Of a stretch of 64,000 nt of DNA, positions 17,493 through 27,003 are shown one piece after another. The stretch is from Massilia sp. PAMC28688 (GTDB taxonomy: Bacteria > Pseudomonadota > Gammaproteobacteria > Burkholderiales > Burkholderiaceae_D): positions 3,224,001-3,288,000 of the forward strand of contig NZ_CP080378.1 of the NCBI RefSeq assembly GCF_019443445.1, given 5' to 3'. A program made the position numbers and the translations under genes. The notes below the pieces were generated by a model. The model did not search any database. It was given only the letters and a program-made list of their open reading frames with translations, and was not told where the DNA came from. How positions within the stretch are numbered: the first letter of the stretch is position 1; the number at the start of each line of letters is the position of its first letter.

Positions 17493-18793
17493 CCGCCTCG
17501 ATCCATCTTGACCCCGCCGCCCCTCTGTTGAGCGTGGTGATTGCGACCCGCAACCGGGTGATCTACTGCCAATCGGCCATCGAAAGCATCTTGGCCATTC
17601 CTGATACCCGCCTCGAGCTGGTGATCCAAGATAACAGCGACACCCGGGAACTGGCCGATTGGGTGGCTTGCCGGGCTTCGGACGCACGTCTGCGCTATCG
17701 CTACACGCCGCCGCCCCTGTCGTCGATCGGTAATTTTAACGCGGCCTTGGAACTGGCAAGCGGAGAATACGTGTGCCTCATTGGCGACGACGATGGCATC
17801 AATCCGGAAATCCTCGACGCCGCCGCCTGGGCCCAAGCGCATCATATCGATTCCATCGGTGGGCGCTGCCGTGTGAATTATCTGTGGGGGGGCAGTGGTG
17901 CCCCATCGACCCTGTTTACCCGTGTGGGCGGGGCGGAGATGGCAATCGAACCGTTCGTCGACACGATCAGCCTTGTTGATGTGCCGCAGCAAATGGCCGC
18001 GCTGATGGATAACGGCGGCGTGTATTATCTTGATTTCCAACTGCCGAAGATGTACCACGGTCTGGTACGGCGTGCCTGCCTGGAGCAGATCCGCAGCCGC
18101 ACGGGGCACTACGTGGGCGGCCTCAGTCCTGACATCTATTCCTCGCTGGCGGTGGCGTGCGTGGCACAACGCGTCGCGGTAACGGATTACCCATTGACCA
18201 TTCCAGGCGCCTGTGGCGCCAGCACGTCAGTCGTGGAAGGATCGATCAAAAGGCACTCAAAACGGATTGAAGATGCACCGCACTGGCGTGCGCGTGAAGA
18301 TTACCAATGGTCCCCTATGGTGCCGCGCCTGTATTCGGTGGAGACCATCTGGTCCGAATCGGCGCTCGTCGCGCTCGCGGAGATGGGACGTGACGATCTC
18401 GTGGCGCGCTTCAACCTGCCCAGGATGGCCGCCTTCTGCTTTGCCAACAACCGCGCTGTGGCTGACATCCTCCGGCGCGAGCTACCGGCAGCACTGCGCG
18501 CACGAGGCGAAAATCTGGCCTGGGGCGCCTTGCGCTTTGGCGCTGGCCTGGCCAGCGGGCCGGGCCCAGCCTTTGTGCGGCGCGTCTGGAACCGGGTGCT
18601 GCTCAGTGCAGGAGTGCGTACCAGGCTCAAGCTTCACGACCTGCCGGATATGCAGGCGGCCAGTGCGGCGCTGGGCGCCTACCTGCGCGCCCATAACCAC
18701 AGTTTTCAACATTGCATGCGCCACTTCGGCGCAAGCGACGCGGCCCGCAGCGTCCCGGCCTCGCATCTCGCGGGCGGCCATGCACCGCGCTGA
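17489..18793 (+). CDS. Family 2 glycosyltransferase
   Basis: A 434-residue cytoplasmic glycosyltransferase of the GT-A fold. The N-terminal domain has LLSVVIATRNRVIYCQSAI, the sugar-nucleotide binding opening, and IGDDDGIN as the metal-binding DxD. The start is GTG 17489, overlapping the wzx stop by four bases; the long frame upstream of this point is a shadow of wzx. The C-terminal 200 residues are specific to this protein and were not recognised. Donor and acceptor are unknown. Confidence 0.85.
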   Translation: MTASIHLDPAAPLLSVVIATRNRVIYCQSAIESILAIPDTRLELVIQDNSDTRELADWVACRASDARLRYRYTPPPLSSIGNFNAALELASGEYVCLIGDDDGINPEILDAAAWAQAHHIDSIGGRCRVNYLWGGSGAPSTLFTRVGGAEMAIEPFVDTISLVDVPQQMAALMDNGGVYYLDFQLPKMYHGLVRRACLEQIRSRTGHYVGGLSPDIYSSLAVACVAQRVAVTDYPLTIPGACGASTSVVEGSIKRHSKRIEDAPHWRAREDYQWSPMVPRLYSVETIWSESALVALAEMGRDDLVARFNLPRMAAFCFANNRAVADILRRELPAALRARGENLAWGALRFGAGLASGPGPAFVRRVWNRVLLSAGVRTRLKLHDLPDMQAASAALGAYLRAHNHSFQHCMRHFGASDAARSVPASHLAGGHAPR

Positions 18794-19910
18794 TAGCCAG
18801 CCGCGCCCGCTTGCTTTGTATCTGCCAAGCCTCGAGGTGGGCGGGGCGGAAAAGGTGATGGTAACGCTTGCCAATGCCCTGTGCGCGCGCGGGCACCGGG
18901 TTGATTTGCTCTTGGCGCGGGCTCAGGGGCCTTATCTGGAACTGGTGCAGGCCGGGGTCAACGTGGTCGACCTGCGAGCGGCGCGCGTGATGCATAGTTT
19001 GCCCCCACTGGTGCGCTATTTACGCCGGGAACGGCCGCTGGCCTTGCTGTCGGCGCTTGACCACTGCAACGTCATCGCGCTGCTGGCCAGGATGTTGGCC
19101 AGGGTGCCGCTGCGCGTGGTCATTTCCCTGCATTCGAACTTCACCCATAATGCGGCGCACGATCCGTCGCTCAAGACCCGGCTGTCACGCCACTGGGTAC
19201 GACCCTTTTACCGGCGCGCCGATGCCGTCGTTGCCGTGTCGCGGGGTGTGGCCGAAGACGCCTGCACTACCACTGGCATCGCGCCGGAGCGGGTATCGGT
19301 CATTTACAACCCCGTGGTGTGCGCCGACTGGGATAACCGCTTTAATGCTCCGCTGAACCATCCCTGGTTCGGTCCTGGCCAGCTACCAGTGGTGCTGGGC
19401 GTTGGGCGCCTGACTGATGCCAAGCATTTCGATCTGCTCATCGGCGCCTTTGCCAGGCTGCTGTCAAGCCGGCCGGCACGCCTGCTGCTGCTCGGTGAAG
19501 GAGGAGAGCGCCCCAAACTTGCCGCGCTGATCGGGCAACTCGGTCTGAAGGATAGTGTCGAGCTGCTCGGTTTTAGCGACAATCCTTATCCGTACATGCG
19601 CGAAGCGGCGCTGACGGTTCTGTCGTCTAAGTGGGAAGGTTTTGGCAACGTGCTTGCCGAAGCCCTGGCCTGCGGCAGCCGTGTCGTCAGTACTGACTGC
19701 CCCAGTGGACCGGCAGAAATTCTCGAACAGGGGCGCTGGGGGGAACTGGTCGTCGTCGGCGACGCCGCTGCGTTAGCGGCGGCCATGGCGCGCGCGCTGG
19801 CCGCACCGCCCCGCGCTGGCGCCGCTGGCGCCGCACGCAGCCGGTTTGGTATCGATACCATCGTTGCGCAGTATGAAGGCGTCCTGATGCCGGCATCGCG
19901 CGTAGGTTGA
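18780..19910 (+). CDS. Family 4 glycosyltransferase
   Basis: A 376-residue GT-B enzyme. The N-terminal Gly-rich acceptor loop (LEVGGAEKVMVTLANAL) and the C-terminal donor site (VLGVGRLTDAKHFDLLIGAF, then EALACGSRVVSTDCPSGPAEIL as the EX7E-type motif) are plain. ATG 18780 overlaps the end of the preceding glycosyltransferase by 14 bases. Probably adds one sugar of the repeat unit on the cytoplasmic face. Sugar specificity cannot be inferred. Confidence 0.9.
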   Translation: MHRADSQPRPLALYLPSLEVGGAEKVMVTLANALCARGHRVDLLLARAQGPYLELVQAGVNVVDLRAARVMHSLPPLVRYLRRERPLALLSALDHCNVIALLARMLARVPLRVVISLHSNFTHNAAHDPSLKTRLSRHWVRPFYRRADAVVAVSRGVAEDACTTTGIAPERVSVIYNPVVCADWDNRFNAPLNHPWFGPGQLPVVLGVGRLTDAKHFDLLIGAFARLLSSRPARLLLLGEGGERPKLAALIGQLGLKDSVELLGFSDNPYPYMREAALTVLSSKWEGFGNVLAEALACGSRVVSTDCPSGPAEILEQGRWGELVVVGDAAALAAAMARALAAPPRAGAAGAARSRFGIDTIVAQYEGVLMPASRVG

Positions 19911-19917
19911 GGAACTC

Positions 19918-21084
19918 ATGGATTTCAGCTTAAGCATAGAACTCCTGCTGGGAACCCTCGCCATTTTCTTGTTTGGCGTCGTGGTGGCGGCGCGCGTGGT
20001 CTCCATACCCGTGGCCGTGGCTGTTGCGCTGGCCAAGGCCGTGCTGCCGTTCGCTTATTTCGGTTTCTTTTTCAATCCCGACTGGGCCCTCATTGACGGC
20101 ATCAAGTATTACGAGTCGGGACAGCACTTCTTGGCAGAGGGGTACACGCCGCTGTCCCTATTTGACCAGGATGCGATCATCTATTCGTTTACCAACAGCG
20201 GCGGCCAGCACATTCTCTACGACTGGTACAACCTGATTGCGCAATGGCTGTTCGGCGGCTCCTATGCCGCCCCGGTATACATGAATGTGGCGCTCACCTT
20301 TGTGTCGGCCAACTTGCTGCATGGCATTGCTCGCCGCCTGCAGTTTGGCCGCCTGTACTGCAGTGCCTTGTTCGTGATGTTTGCCCTGCACTGGGAACTG
20401 CTCAGTTGGTCGAGTATCGCCAACCTCAAAGATTCCCTGGTGTTGCTGCTCACGGTTGCCACGTTTTACGCCGGCCTGGCGCTATTCCAGCAGCGCAGGC
20501 TGCGCCATGCACTGGCGTTGCTGGTGCTGCTGTTCCTGTTTTACTGGATCCGTTTTTATGTGCCGCTGCTTATGTTGTGCGCAGTGTTACTTTATGTGTT
20601 TTTCGCCAACAGTGGGCGGGCGCGGCTGTACATCATCGCTTCTGCCGCCCTTCTTGCTGGCGTGTATGTTGCGGTGATGGGATGGGCGGCTATCGCCGAG
20701 GGCATCGGGCGCCTAGACGCCGGTGCGGGGATGCTCTCTGGCGCCGTCAAAGTGATGCTGATCCCGCGCCCGTGGTCATTGGAGCCGGAGTACACCTTTC
20801 TACTGATCCCGTCTCTGCTGCATTGGGCGTTCTTGCCAGCGCTGATCGCCGGCGCCGTGATGCTCTGGCGCCAGGCGCCTGTGTACCGGCTGCTACTCAT
20901 CTATTTCCTTACAATGTTGTTGTTTTACGGGGCTTTTGAGGAGTTGCAGGGGGCGCGCCAGCGAGTGCAAGTACTGTTTATCTATGCTTGGGCGCAGTTT
21001 CATTGCCTGTGGGTTGTATTGGAACGCTTCGGACTGCGCGCAAGCGAGATGCATGGCCCAGCGCCGCGCGCACCAGTACCGTGA
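19918..21084 (+). CDS. Polytopic membrane protein, candidate Wzy-type polymerase
   Basis: A 388-residue protein with about ten hydrophobic segments. It is not a recognisable glycosyltransferase or transporter. Periplasmic-type loops occur after the first two segments (NPDWALIDGIKYYESGQHF) and near the end (EELQGARQRVQVLF). Wzy polymerases are poorly conserved and usually appear as the one unassigned polytopic protein in a Wzx/Wzy locus; this is that protein here. It follows the GT4 gene by seven bases. A dolichyl-phosphate-mannose-transferase-like GT-C enzyme is the main alternative. Confidence 0.55.
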   Translation: MDFSLSIELLLGTLAIFLFGVVVAARVVSIPVAVAVALAKAVLPFAYFGFFFNPDWALIDGIKYYESGQHFLAEGYTPLSLFDQDAIIYSFTNSGGQHILYDWYNLIAQWLFGGSYAAPVYMNVALTFVSANLLHGIARRLQFGRLYCSALFVMFALHWELLSWSSIANLKDSLVLLLTVATFYAGLALFQQRRLRHALALLVLLFLFYWIRFYVPLLMLCAVLLYVFFANSGRARLYIIASAALLAGVYVAVMGWAAIAEGIGRLDAGAGMLSGAVKVMLIPRPWSLEPEYTFLLIPSLLHWAFLPALIAGAVMLWRQAPVYRLLLIYFLTMLLFYGAFEELQGARQRVQVLFIYAWAQFHCLWVVLERFGLRASEMHGPAPRAPVP

Positions 21085-22194
21085 GCGGTCCGGCGCACGG
21101 CCGTCGCCGCTGCCAGCCTGGGGGGGTATTGCAGGTGGCAGGCGCTGGGCGAACCGAACGCCGACAATTCTGGCCGCGCTGGGCCAAACTTTGCACGCAT
21201 GCGCAGCATTGTGGTTTGCGGGGAAGGAGGGGTTTGTTTAGGTCATTGCGCCAGGTGTGTGCTGCCCGGACTGCGGGCAACGCCGTGTTCGCTATACTCT
21301 GCAGGCACCGGCTTTGCCGCCTGTTTCAGCCTGCTGCGGAAGTGGGGGCGGGAGCAGCTCGCGTGACTGTGATGGATAGCTGGGAAGGGCGGGACCGGCA
21401 TTTTGTACGCCTGACACTTGGACGCGCCGCGTGTACCTGCACGCGAAGGGCGATCGTTCCGGCCTACTTCGCCTTTTAATGCCAGATTTCCAAGGACGCA
21501 GTGGCGCGCCCGGGCACACCCCCGGGGTCGCGTTAGAAAGTGGCAACATGCTATAATTCGTAGTCGATTTGCCTGCGCGGCTCCGCGGCAGGAAGTGGAA
21601 CCCGGAAATAAGGTAGCGATGGTGGAATGCTGTATCCGCACTATCGCCCGGATCCAACGAAGGCGCAACCGGCCTGTGAGGCTCATTGTGCCTGTGCCTT
21701 TTCCCAAGGATCTTGTGCGCGAGCGGTATGATACCGGCGGGCCTTCGGTTACGCCCGGCTGGCGCGGCGTGTCGGTTCATGTTGGCGCGCGCCTCGTCTG
21801 GGCATCGCTTGGCATGACTCTTGCGCAGCGGGCTGAACATGGCGCAGCTGGAGCTCGCGCTCCTGGCAGTCGGCCCAAGCTGACCCGTTGCACTCGCCGA
21901 TGCTGACCTGATGGCCGCAAGCGCTGCGCTTGGCGGCATTGCCGCGGCACCAGCGCTTATCGCCCGGCGCCGTTGTCGCTTGCCTGCAGGCGACTTGCCT
22001 CTGACCGAGCCCACCGTGATGGCGGGGCGGTCATGGTGCTCAATTTATTGTTGGGCTAGGCTCAGGCCACAGCCGAGCAAATGCTGTAGCTCTACAGCTG
22101 GCAGAGGTCAGCTTGTACGGCACGAACAAAATTTGGTGAGTTTGACCAATATCGACCACATCCGTCAGGTCACCCCCACTGCTCAAGAAGGAAA
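21085..22194. other. 1.1 kb gap without a credible gene inside the polysaccharide locus
   Basis: Several overlapping frames on both strands can be translated, but all are rich in Arg, Pro, Ala and Cys, lack recognisable domains and look like shadows. An extended -10 promoter sits at 21549-21557, giving the downstream genes an apparent leader of about 630 bases. No inverted repeats of insertion-sequence type and no transposase remnant were seen. It may be decayed sequence or an untranslated regulatory leader. Confidence 0.5.
21549..21557 (+). promoter_or_regulatory. Extended -10 promoter candidate for the deacetylase operon
   Basis: TGCTATAAT is a full extended -10 element with a consensus TATAAT hexamer (21552-21557). 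The -35 region (about 21528-21535) is poor, which an extended -10 can tolerate. It would start a transcript leading to the deacetylase gene at 22195 after a long leader. Confidence 0.45.
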
Positions 22195-23157
22195 ATGCGT
22201 TTGTCAAATTTCATCATATCGCTTGATTTCGAGATGTTTTGGGGTGTTGCCGATGTCCGTACCGTGGACGAGTATGGCGACCATATCCGGGGGGAGCTCG
22301 AAGCCATTCCGGCTATGCTGGCGGCGTTTGGACGGCACCGGGTGCGTGCCACCTGGGCCACCGTCGGGATGCTGATGTGCCGTGACCATGCCCATTGGCG
22401 GGCCGTGGCCCCGGAACGGCTCCCCGCTTATGCGCGCTCCGGTTGTTCGCCTTACGCGATGGATGCCACAGTGCGGAAGTATCCAACATTGTTTTTCGCC
22501 CCCGAGCTGGTTAAGCGGATACGCGACAGCGAGGGGCAAGAGGTAGCCACCCATACTTTTTCGCACTTTTATTGTGGCGAGCCGGGCGCCACGCCCGAAC
22601 AATTCATGGCCGACATGCAGTGCGCCCGCGCCGTTGGCGCAGACTTGGGCCTGGCCTTCACCAGTATAGTGTTTCCGCGCAACCAAGTGCTGCCGGCGTA
22701 TCTCAGGGTGCTCCCTGAAACCGGAGTCAAAATCTACCGCAGCAATCCGGACCACGTGCTATACCGCGACGGCCACCAGGTGCCCGGTGGCGCACTGGGC
22801 CGTCTGGTGCGCCTGGCTGACGCCTGGCTGCCGCTGGCCGGCGCCATGGCCGCTTACCCGGCCCATGGCCCGGGCGCCCTGGTAGCGCTACCGGCCAGCC
22901 GCTTCCTGCGGCCGTTCTCGCCTTCACTCGCTGCGCTCGAGCCACTGCGGCTGCGCCGCATCAAGGCGGCGATGACGCAGGCTGCCATTGCAGGCAGCGA
23001 CTTCCACCTATGGTGGCATCCGCATAACTTTGGCTGCCATACAGGGCGCAACCTGGTCATGCTCGAAGCGATCCTGAACCACTTCGGGCAGCTGCGCGAA
23101 CGCTACGGTATGCGCTCAGCCAATATGGCAGACTTCGCTGGCAGGGCGAAAGCATGA
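22195..23157 (+). CDS. Polysaccharide deacetylase family protein (NodB-like)
   Basis: A 320-residue carbohydrate-esterase-4-type protein. The opening FIISLDFEMFWG carries the first-motif Asp, and THTFSH is the HxxxH metal-binding second motif. The motif-1 form SLDFE rather than TFDD is common in polysaccharide-locus members. No signal peptide is present, so it probably acts in the cytoplasm on a lipid-linked intermediate or nucleotide-sugar. It overlaps the formyltransferase gene by four bases, hinting that the freed amine is then formylated. Confidence 0.8.
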   Translation: MRLSNFIISLDFEMFWGVADVRTVDEYGDHIRGELEAIPAMLAAFGRHRVRATWATVGMLMCRDHAHWRAVAPERLPAYARSGCSPYAMDATVRKYPTLFFAPELVKRIRDSEGQEVATHTFSHFYCGEPGATPEQFMADMQCARAVGADLGLAFTSIVFPRNQVLPAYLRVLPETGVKIYRSNPDHVLYRDGHQVPGGALGRLVRLADAWLPLAGAMAAYPAHGPGALVALPASRFLRPFSPSLAALEPLRLRRIKAAMTQAAIAGSDFHLWWHPHNFGCHTGRNLVMLEAILNHFGQLRERYGMRSANMADFAGRAKA

Positions 23158-23912
23158 AGCTGATCGTGCTCGCCACCGACAGCGACAGCACATGGATGCT
23201 GGTCAACAGCCTGATGCCTTATTTCCCCGACCTAAAAGTGGTGCTGGAAACCCCGATCGGCCGCGCAACCTTGCTAAAGCGCCGCCTGGCCCGGCTCGGC
23301 TGGTGGACCGTGGCGGGGCAGGTGCTGTTCATGCTGCTGCTGCCGGTGTTGCGCCGTAGCGGCCAGCAGCGCCGTGAAGCTCTGCTGGCGGCAGCTGGAC
23401 TGGCATGCCAGGCTCCTGCCATAGCCTTGCAGCGCTTTGCTTCCGTGAATGATCCGGACTGCCGCCAGTGGCTTGCAGCCCAGGATCCCGACGTGGTGAT
23501 TCTCAACGGCACCCGGATCGTCAGCCCCCAAGTGCTCGATAGCTGCCGCGCCGTGTTCCTCAATACCCACTGCGGCATTACCCCAGCTTACCGGGGTGTG
23601 CACGGCGGTTACTGGGCGCTGTACCAGGGCCAGCCGCACCTGGCTGGGGTGACTGTCCATGTGGTCGATCGCGGCATCGATACTGGCGACATCATTTACC
23701 AGTCCACCTTTACGGCTGAGCCTGGCGACAATTTTCTGACCTATCCGGTTAAGCAATATATTGCCGGGATTCCGCTAATGCAACGTGCGCTGGAGGACAT
23801 TGCCGCCGATAAGCTAGTGCGGCATAGGCGTGCTGATCTGACGTCGGCAGTCTGGTACCATCCGACCCTGTGGCAATACCTAGGTGCGCGCTGGCGCCGC
23901 GGCGTGGCCTGA
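23154..23912 (+). CDS. Formyltransferase family protein (sugar N-formyltransferase candidate)
   Basis: A 252-residue protein with the formyl-transferase core: FLNTHCGITPAYRGVHGGYW supplies the catalytic Asn and His and the RG-containing folate loop, and VDRGIDTGDII the catalytic Asp. The family transfers formyl groups from 10-formyl-tetrahydrofolate to amines. Lying directly after a deacetylase and in a locus with aminotransferases, it probably makes an N-formyl amino-sugar. The N-terminal 90 residues are hydrophobic in part and less typical. Too short, and with too little beyond the catalytic core, to be methionyl-tRNA formyltransferase. Confidence 0.75.
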   Translation: MKLIVLATDSDSTWMLVNSLMPYFPDLKVVLETPIGRATLLKRRLARLGWWTVAGQVLFMLLLPVLRRSGQQRREALLAAAGLACQAPAIALQRFASVNDPDCRQWLAAQDPDVVILNGTRIVSPQVLDSCRAVFLNTHCGITPAYRGVHGGYWALYQGQPHLAGVTVHVVDRGIDTGDIIYQSTFTAEPGDNFLTYPVKQYIAGIPLMQRALEDIAADKLVRHRRADLTSAVWYHPTLWQYLGARWRRGVA

Positions 23913-25036
23913 TGCTGGTTCTCCATATCATCAGCGGGATGAAGGTCGGGGGTGCCGAAATGGCACTGCAGCGTCTGGCCAGTCATGCCCGTGGCGGACG
24001 CTACGAGCACGTGGTCGCCTCGCTCAGCCCGGGCGGCGCGATGCGTGAACGCTTCCTCGACGCCGGCATCGAGCTGCTGGTTTTTGATTTCAAAGGTGCC
24101 CCGCTGTCGAGCTTGTTGCTGCTGTTCCGGACCCTGCGCCAGCGCCGCCCGGTAATTGTTCAGACCTGGATGTACCATGCTGACTTGATCGGTGGCGTGG
24201 TGGCGAAGCTGGCCGGTGTGCCTCACGTCATTTGGGGCATTCGCAGTACCGATGTGCCGGGGCACGGTGCGCGCGCGCTGCGTCTGATCCGCGCCGCCTG
24301 TGCCCGCCTTTCCCGCCGCGTTCCCTCGGTGATCGCCTGCGTGGCCGAAGCGGCGCGGCGTACCCATGTCAGCTTGGGCTACGATGACGCGCGCATGCGC
24401 GTCGTACCAAACGGTTTTGGCACCGATGTGCTGGCCGGGCGGGCCGCGGCCCGTGCCAGCCTGCGCGGCCAACTCGGCCTGAATGCAGATGCCATCGTCA
24501 TCGGATGTGTCGGCCGCTTTCATCCTGACAAGGGGCAAGACATTTTCGTACTGGCCAGTGCCGTGGTAGCACAGGCCCTGCCTGGCGCGCGGTTTCTGAT
24601 GGTGGGGCGCGATGTTACCGACGCCAACCCGGAGCTGATGGCCTGGATTGCCGAAAGCGGAGCTGCTGAACGCTTTTACCTGCTCGGCGAACGCAGCGAC
24701 ATGCAATCCTGCCTGGCGGCGATGGACGTGTTCTGCCTCGCTTCGCGCACAGAGGGTTTTCCAAACGTGGTGGGCGAAGCCATGGCTCTACAAGTGCCGT
24801 GCGTGGTCACCGACGCTGGCGACGCCGCTTTGCTGGTCGGCGATACGGCCGCAGTGGTCCCGGTGGCCGATCCGCCAGCGCTGGGGCAGGCATTGCTGGA
24901 ACTGGCGCGGATGGCGCCGGCCCAGCGCAGCGTAAGCGGGCAGGCGGCACGGCAGCGCATCCTGGCGCACTATACGATGACGCGGGCAGGCGAACGCTTC
25001 ACCGCGATTTATGACGAATTAACAATGCAAGGATAG
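23912..25036 (+). CDS. Family 4 glycosyltransferase
   Basis: A 374-residue GT-B enzyme. The opening MLVLHIISGMKVGGAEMALQRLA is the acceptor-side Gly-rich loop; IGCVGRFHPDKGQDIFVLA and EGFPNVVGEAMALQVPCVVTD form the donor site with the EX7E-type motif. ATG 23912 overlaps the formyltransferase stop by one base (TGATG), so translation is coupled. Sugar specificity unknown. Confidence 0.9.
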   Translation: MLVLHIISGMKVGGAEMALQRLASHARGGRYEHVVASLSPGGAMRERFLDAGIELLVFDFKGAPLSSLLLLFRTLRQRRPVIVQTWMYHADLIGGVVAKLAGVPHVIWGIRSTDVPGHGARALRLIRAACARLSRRVPSVIACVAEAARRTHVSLGYDDARMRVVPNGFGTDVLAGRAAARASLRGQLGLNADAIVIGCVGRFHPDKGQDIFVLASAVVAQALPGARFLMVGRDVTDANPELMAWIAESGAAERFYLLGERSDMQSCLAAMDVFCLASRTEGFPNVVGEAMALQVPCVVTDAGDAALLVGDTAAVVPVADPPALGQALLELARMAPAQRSVSGQAARQRILAHYTMTRAGERFTAIYDELTMQG

Positions 25037-25041
25037 AGCTA

Positions 25042-27003
25042 ATGTGTGGTTTTGTCGGGATATTCGGAGGCGGTGCGCAAGAGCGGGCCAGTACCCTGGC
25101 GTTGCTTGGACGCATGAGCGACGCCATCACCCACCGCGGGCCTGATGACGCAGGTCTGTGGTGCGTTCCCGAGCACGAGATCGGATTTGCTCACCGCCGC
25201 CTTGCTATCGTGGACCTGTCACCGGCTGGGCACCAACCCATGGCGTCGGTAAGTGAGCGCTACACGCTGGCTTTCAATGGCGAAATTTATAACCACATGG
25301 CGTTGCGCCTGGCTCTGGAGCGGGAAGGCAGGGCGCCACAGTGGCGTGGACACTCCGATACCGAAACGCTGCTCGCTTGCATTGACGCTTGGGGCGTGCG
25401 GGGCACCGTGGAAAAGGCGATCGGCATGTTCGCCTTCGCCTTGTGGGACGCGGCCCAGCGTCGGTTAACGCTCGGGCGTGACCGGCTGGGCGAAAAACCG
25501 CTGTATTACGGCTGGATGGGGCAAGGGCGCGATGCGGTTTTTCTGTTCGGTTCAGAACTGAAGGCGCTGCGCCAGCATCCGCGTTTTGAACCTGCCATTC
25601 ACCGCGGCGCCATCAGCCTGCTGCTGCGCCACAACTACATTCCAGCGCCCTACTCGATCTACCAAGCAGTGAGCAAGCTTGGCGCCGGCAGCTTACTGAC
25701 GGTATCCCAGGATGCACCGGCGCCCATCATTGAAACCTTCTGGTGCGCAGCGAGGGTGGCCAGACAGGGAGTAGCCGAACCGTTCGCAGGTAGTCCTGCG
25801 CAGGCAGTAGACGCGCTGGAGGTTCTGCTCAAGGATGCGGTCCGGCAGCAAATGATGGCCGACGTGCCGCTGGGGGCCTTCCTGTCCGGCGGCATCGACT
25901 CATCGACCGTGGTGGCGCTGATGCATTCCCAGGCCGTGCGCCCGGTCAAGACCTTCACCATCGGTTTCCATGAGGCGGGATATGACGAAGCTGAACACGC
26001 TGCTGCCGTGGCGCGCTATCTTGGTACCGAGCACACAGAGCTTTATGTGACACCGGAACAGGCGCGCGCCGTCATTCCGCGCCTGCCGGCCCTGTACGAT
26101 GAACCGTTTGCCGATTCCTCCCAGATCCCCACGTTTCTGGTATCGCAGTTGGCGCGCAGCGAGGTGACAGTCGCGCTATCAGGTGATGCCGGAGATGAGC
26201 TGTTCTGCGGCTACAACCGCTATGCCTTGACCAGCCGCCTGTGGGGCAAGCTGGGCGCCATGCCGCTGGGGCTGCGGCGTCTTGTCGCCAGCGGCCTCAC
26301 CAGTGTGCCGACCTCGGCCTGGAACGGCCTGGCATCGGCCTTGGCTCCCGTGCTGCCGCGCGCCGCACGCATGGCCAATACAGGCGACAAGCTGCACAAG
26401 GGGGCCGGGGTGCTCGACAGCGAGTCAGTGGAAGCGCTCTACCTGCGCCTGGTGTCGCACTGGCCTAATCCGGCAGCCGCGGTGCTGGATGGAAAGGAAC
26501 CGCCGACTTTGCTCAACGGGGCGGCCCCGGCCTTGGACGGGCTCGATGATGTGCAGCGCATGATGGCCTTGGACATGATGACGTATCTGCCCGACGATAT
26601 TCTGGTCAAGGTGGACCGCGCAGCAATGGCGGTCTCGCTTGAGGGCCGGGTGCCGTTTCTCGACCACCGCGTGGTGGAGTTTGCCTGGCAATTGCCGCAA
26701 TCGATGAAGCTGCGCGATGGCCAGACGAAATGGGCGCTGCGCCAGGTGCTTTACCGTCACGTGCCGCAGCATTTAATCGAGCGTCCGAAGATGGGGTTCG
26801 GCGTGCCGATCGGCACCTGGCTGCGTGGCCCGTTGCGGCCCTGGGCCGAGGAGCTGCTGGGCGCGTCACGCTTGCGCGAGGAAGGGTTTTTCGATGCTGC
26901 CCTGGTACGTAAGACCTGGGATGAACATGTGTCGGGCCAGCGCAACTGGCAGTATCAGCTGTGGGATGTGCTGATGTTCCAGGCTTGGCTCGAGCAGCAG
27001 TAA
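25042..27003 (+). CDS. AsnB-type glutamine-dependent amidotransferase
   Basis: A 653-residue class II amidotransferase. The N-terminal glutaminase begins MCGFVGIFGG with Cys2 as nucleophile, and the synthetase domain has the ATP-binding FLSGGIDSS near residue 280 and DDILVKVDRAAM further on. Housekeeping asparagine synthetase is the closest well-known enzyme, but copies within polysaccharide loci (WbpS in Pseudomonas) are thought to turn sugar carboxyls into amides. It follows the GT4 gene by five bases. No nucleotide-sugar dehydrogenase that would make a uronic acid is in this window. Confidence 0.88.
   Translation: MCGFVGIFGGGAQERASTLALLGRMSDAITHRGPDDAGLWCVPEHEIGFAHRRLAIVDLSPAGHQPMASVSERYTLAFNGEIYNHMALRLALEREGRAPQWRGHSDTETLLACIDAWGVRGTVEKAIGMFAFALWDAAQRRLTLGRDRLGEKPLYYGWMGQGRDAVFLFGSELKALRQHPRFEPAIHRGAISLLLRHNYIPAPYSIYQAVSKLGAGSLLTVSQDAPAPIIETFWCAARVARQGVAEPFAGSPAQAVDALEVLLKDAVRQQMMADVPLGAFLSGGIDSSTVVALMHSQAVRPVKTFTIGFHEAGYDEAEHAAAVARYLGTEHTELYVTPEQARAVIPRLPALYDEPFADSSQIPTFLVSQLARSEVTVALSGDAGDELFCGYNRYALTSRLWGKLGAMPLGLRRLVASGLTSVPTSAWNGLASALAPVLPRAARMANTGDKLHKGAGVLDSESVEALYLRLVSHWPNPAAAVLDGKEPPTLLNGAAPALDGLDDVQRMMALDMMTYLPDDILVKVDRAAMAVSLEGRVPFLDHRVVEFAWQLPQSMKLRDGQTKWALRQVLYRHVPQHLIERPKMGFGVPIGTWLRGPLRPWAEELLGASRLREEGFFDAALVRKTWDEHVSGQRNWQYQLWDVLMFQAWLEQQ

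Noticed and set aside
21243..22014. Long minus-strand frames of 154 and 240 residues in the 1.1 kb gap
   Set aside because: They overlap each other and plus-strand frames, are extremely rich in Arg, Pro, Ala and Ser, and contain no domain or signal. GC-driven open frames.
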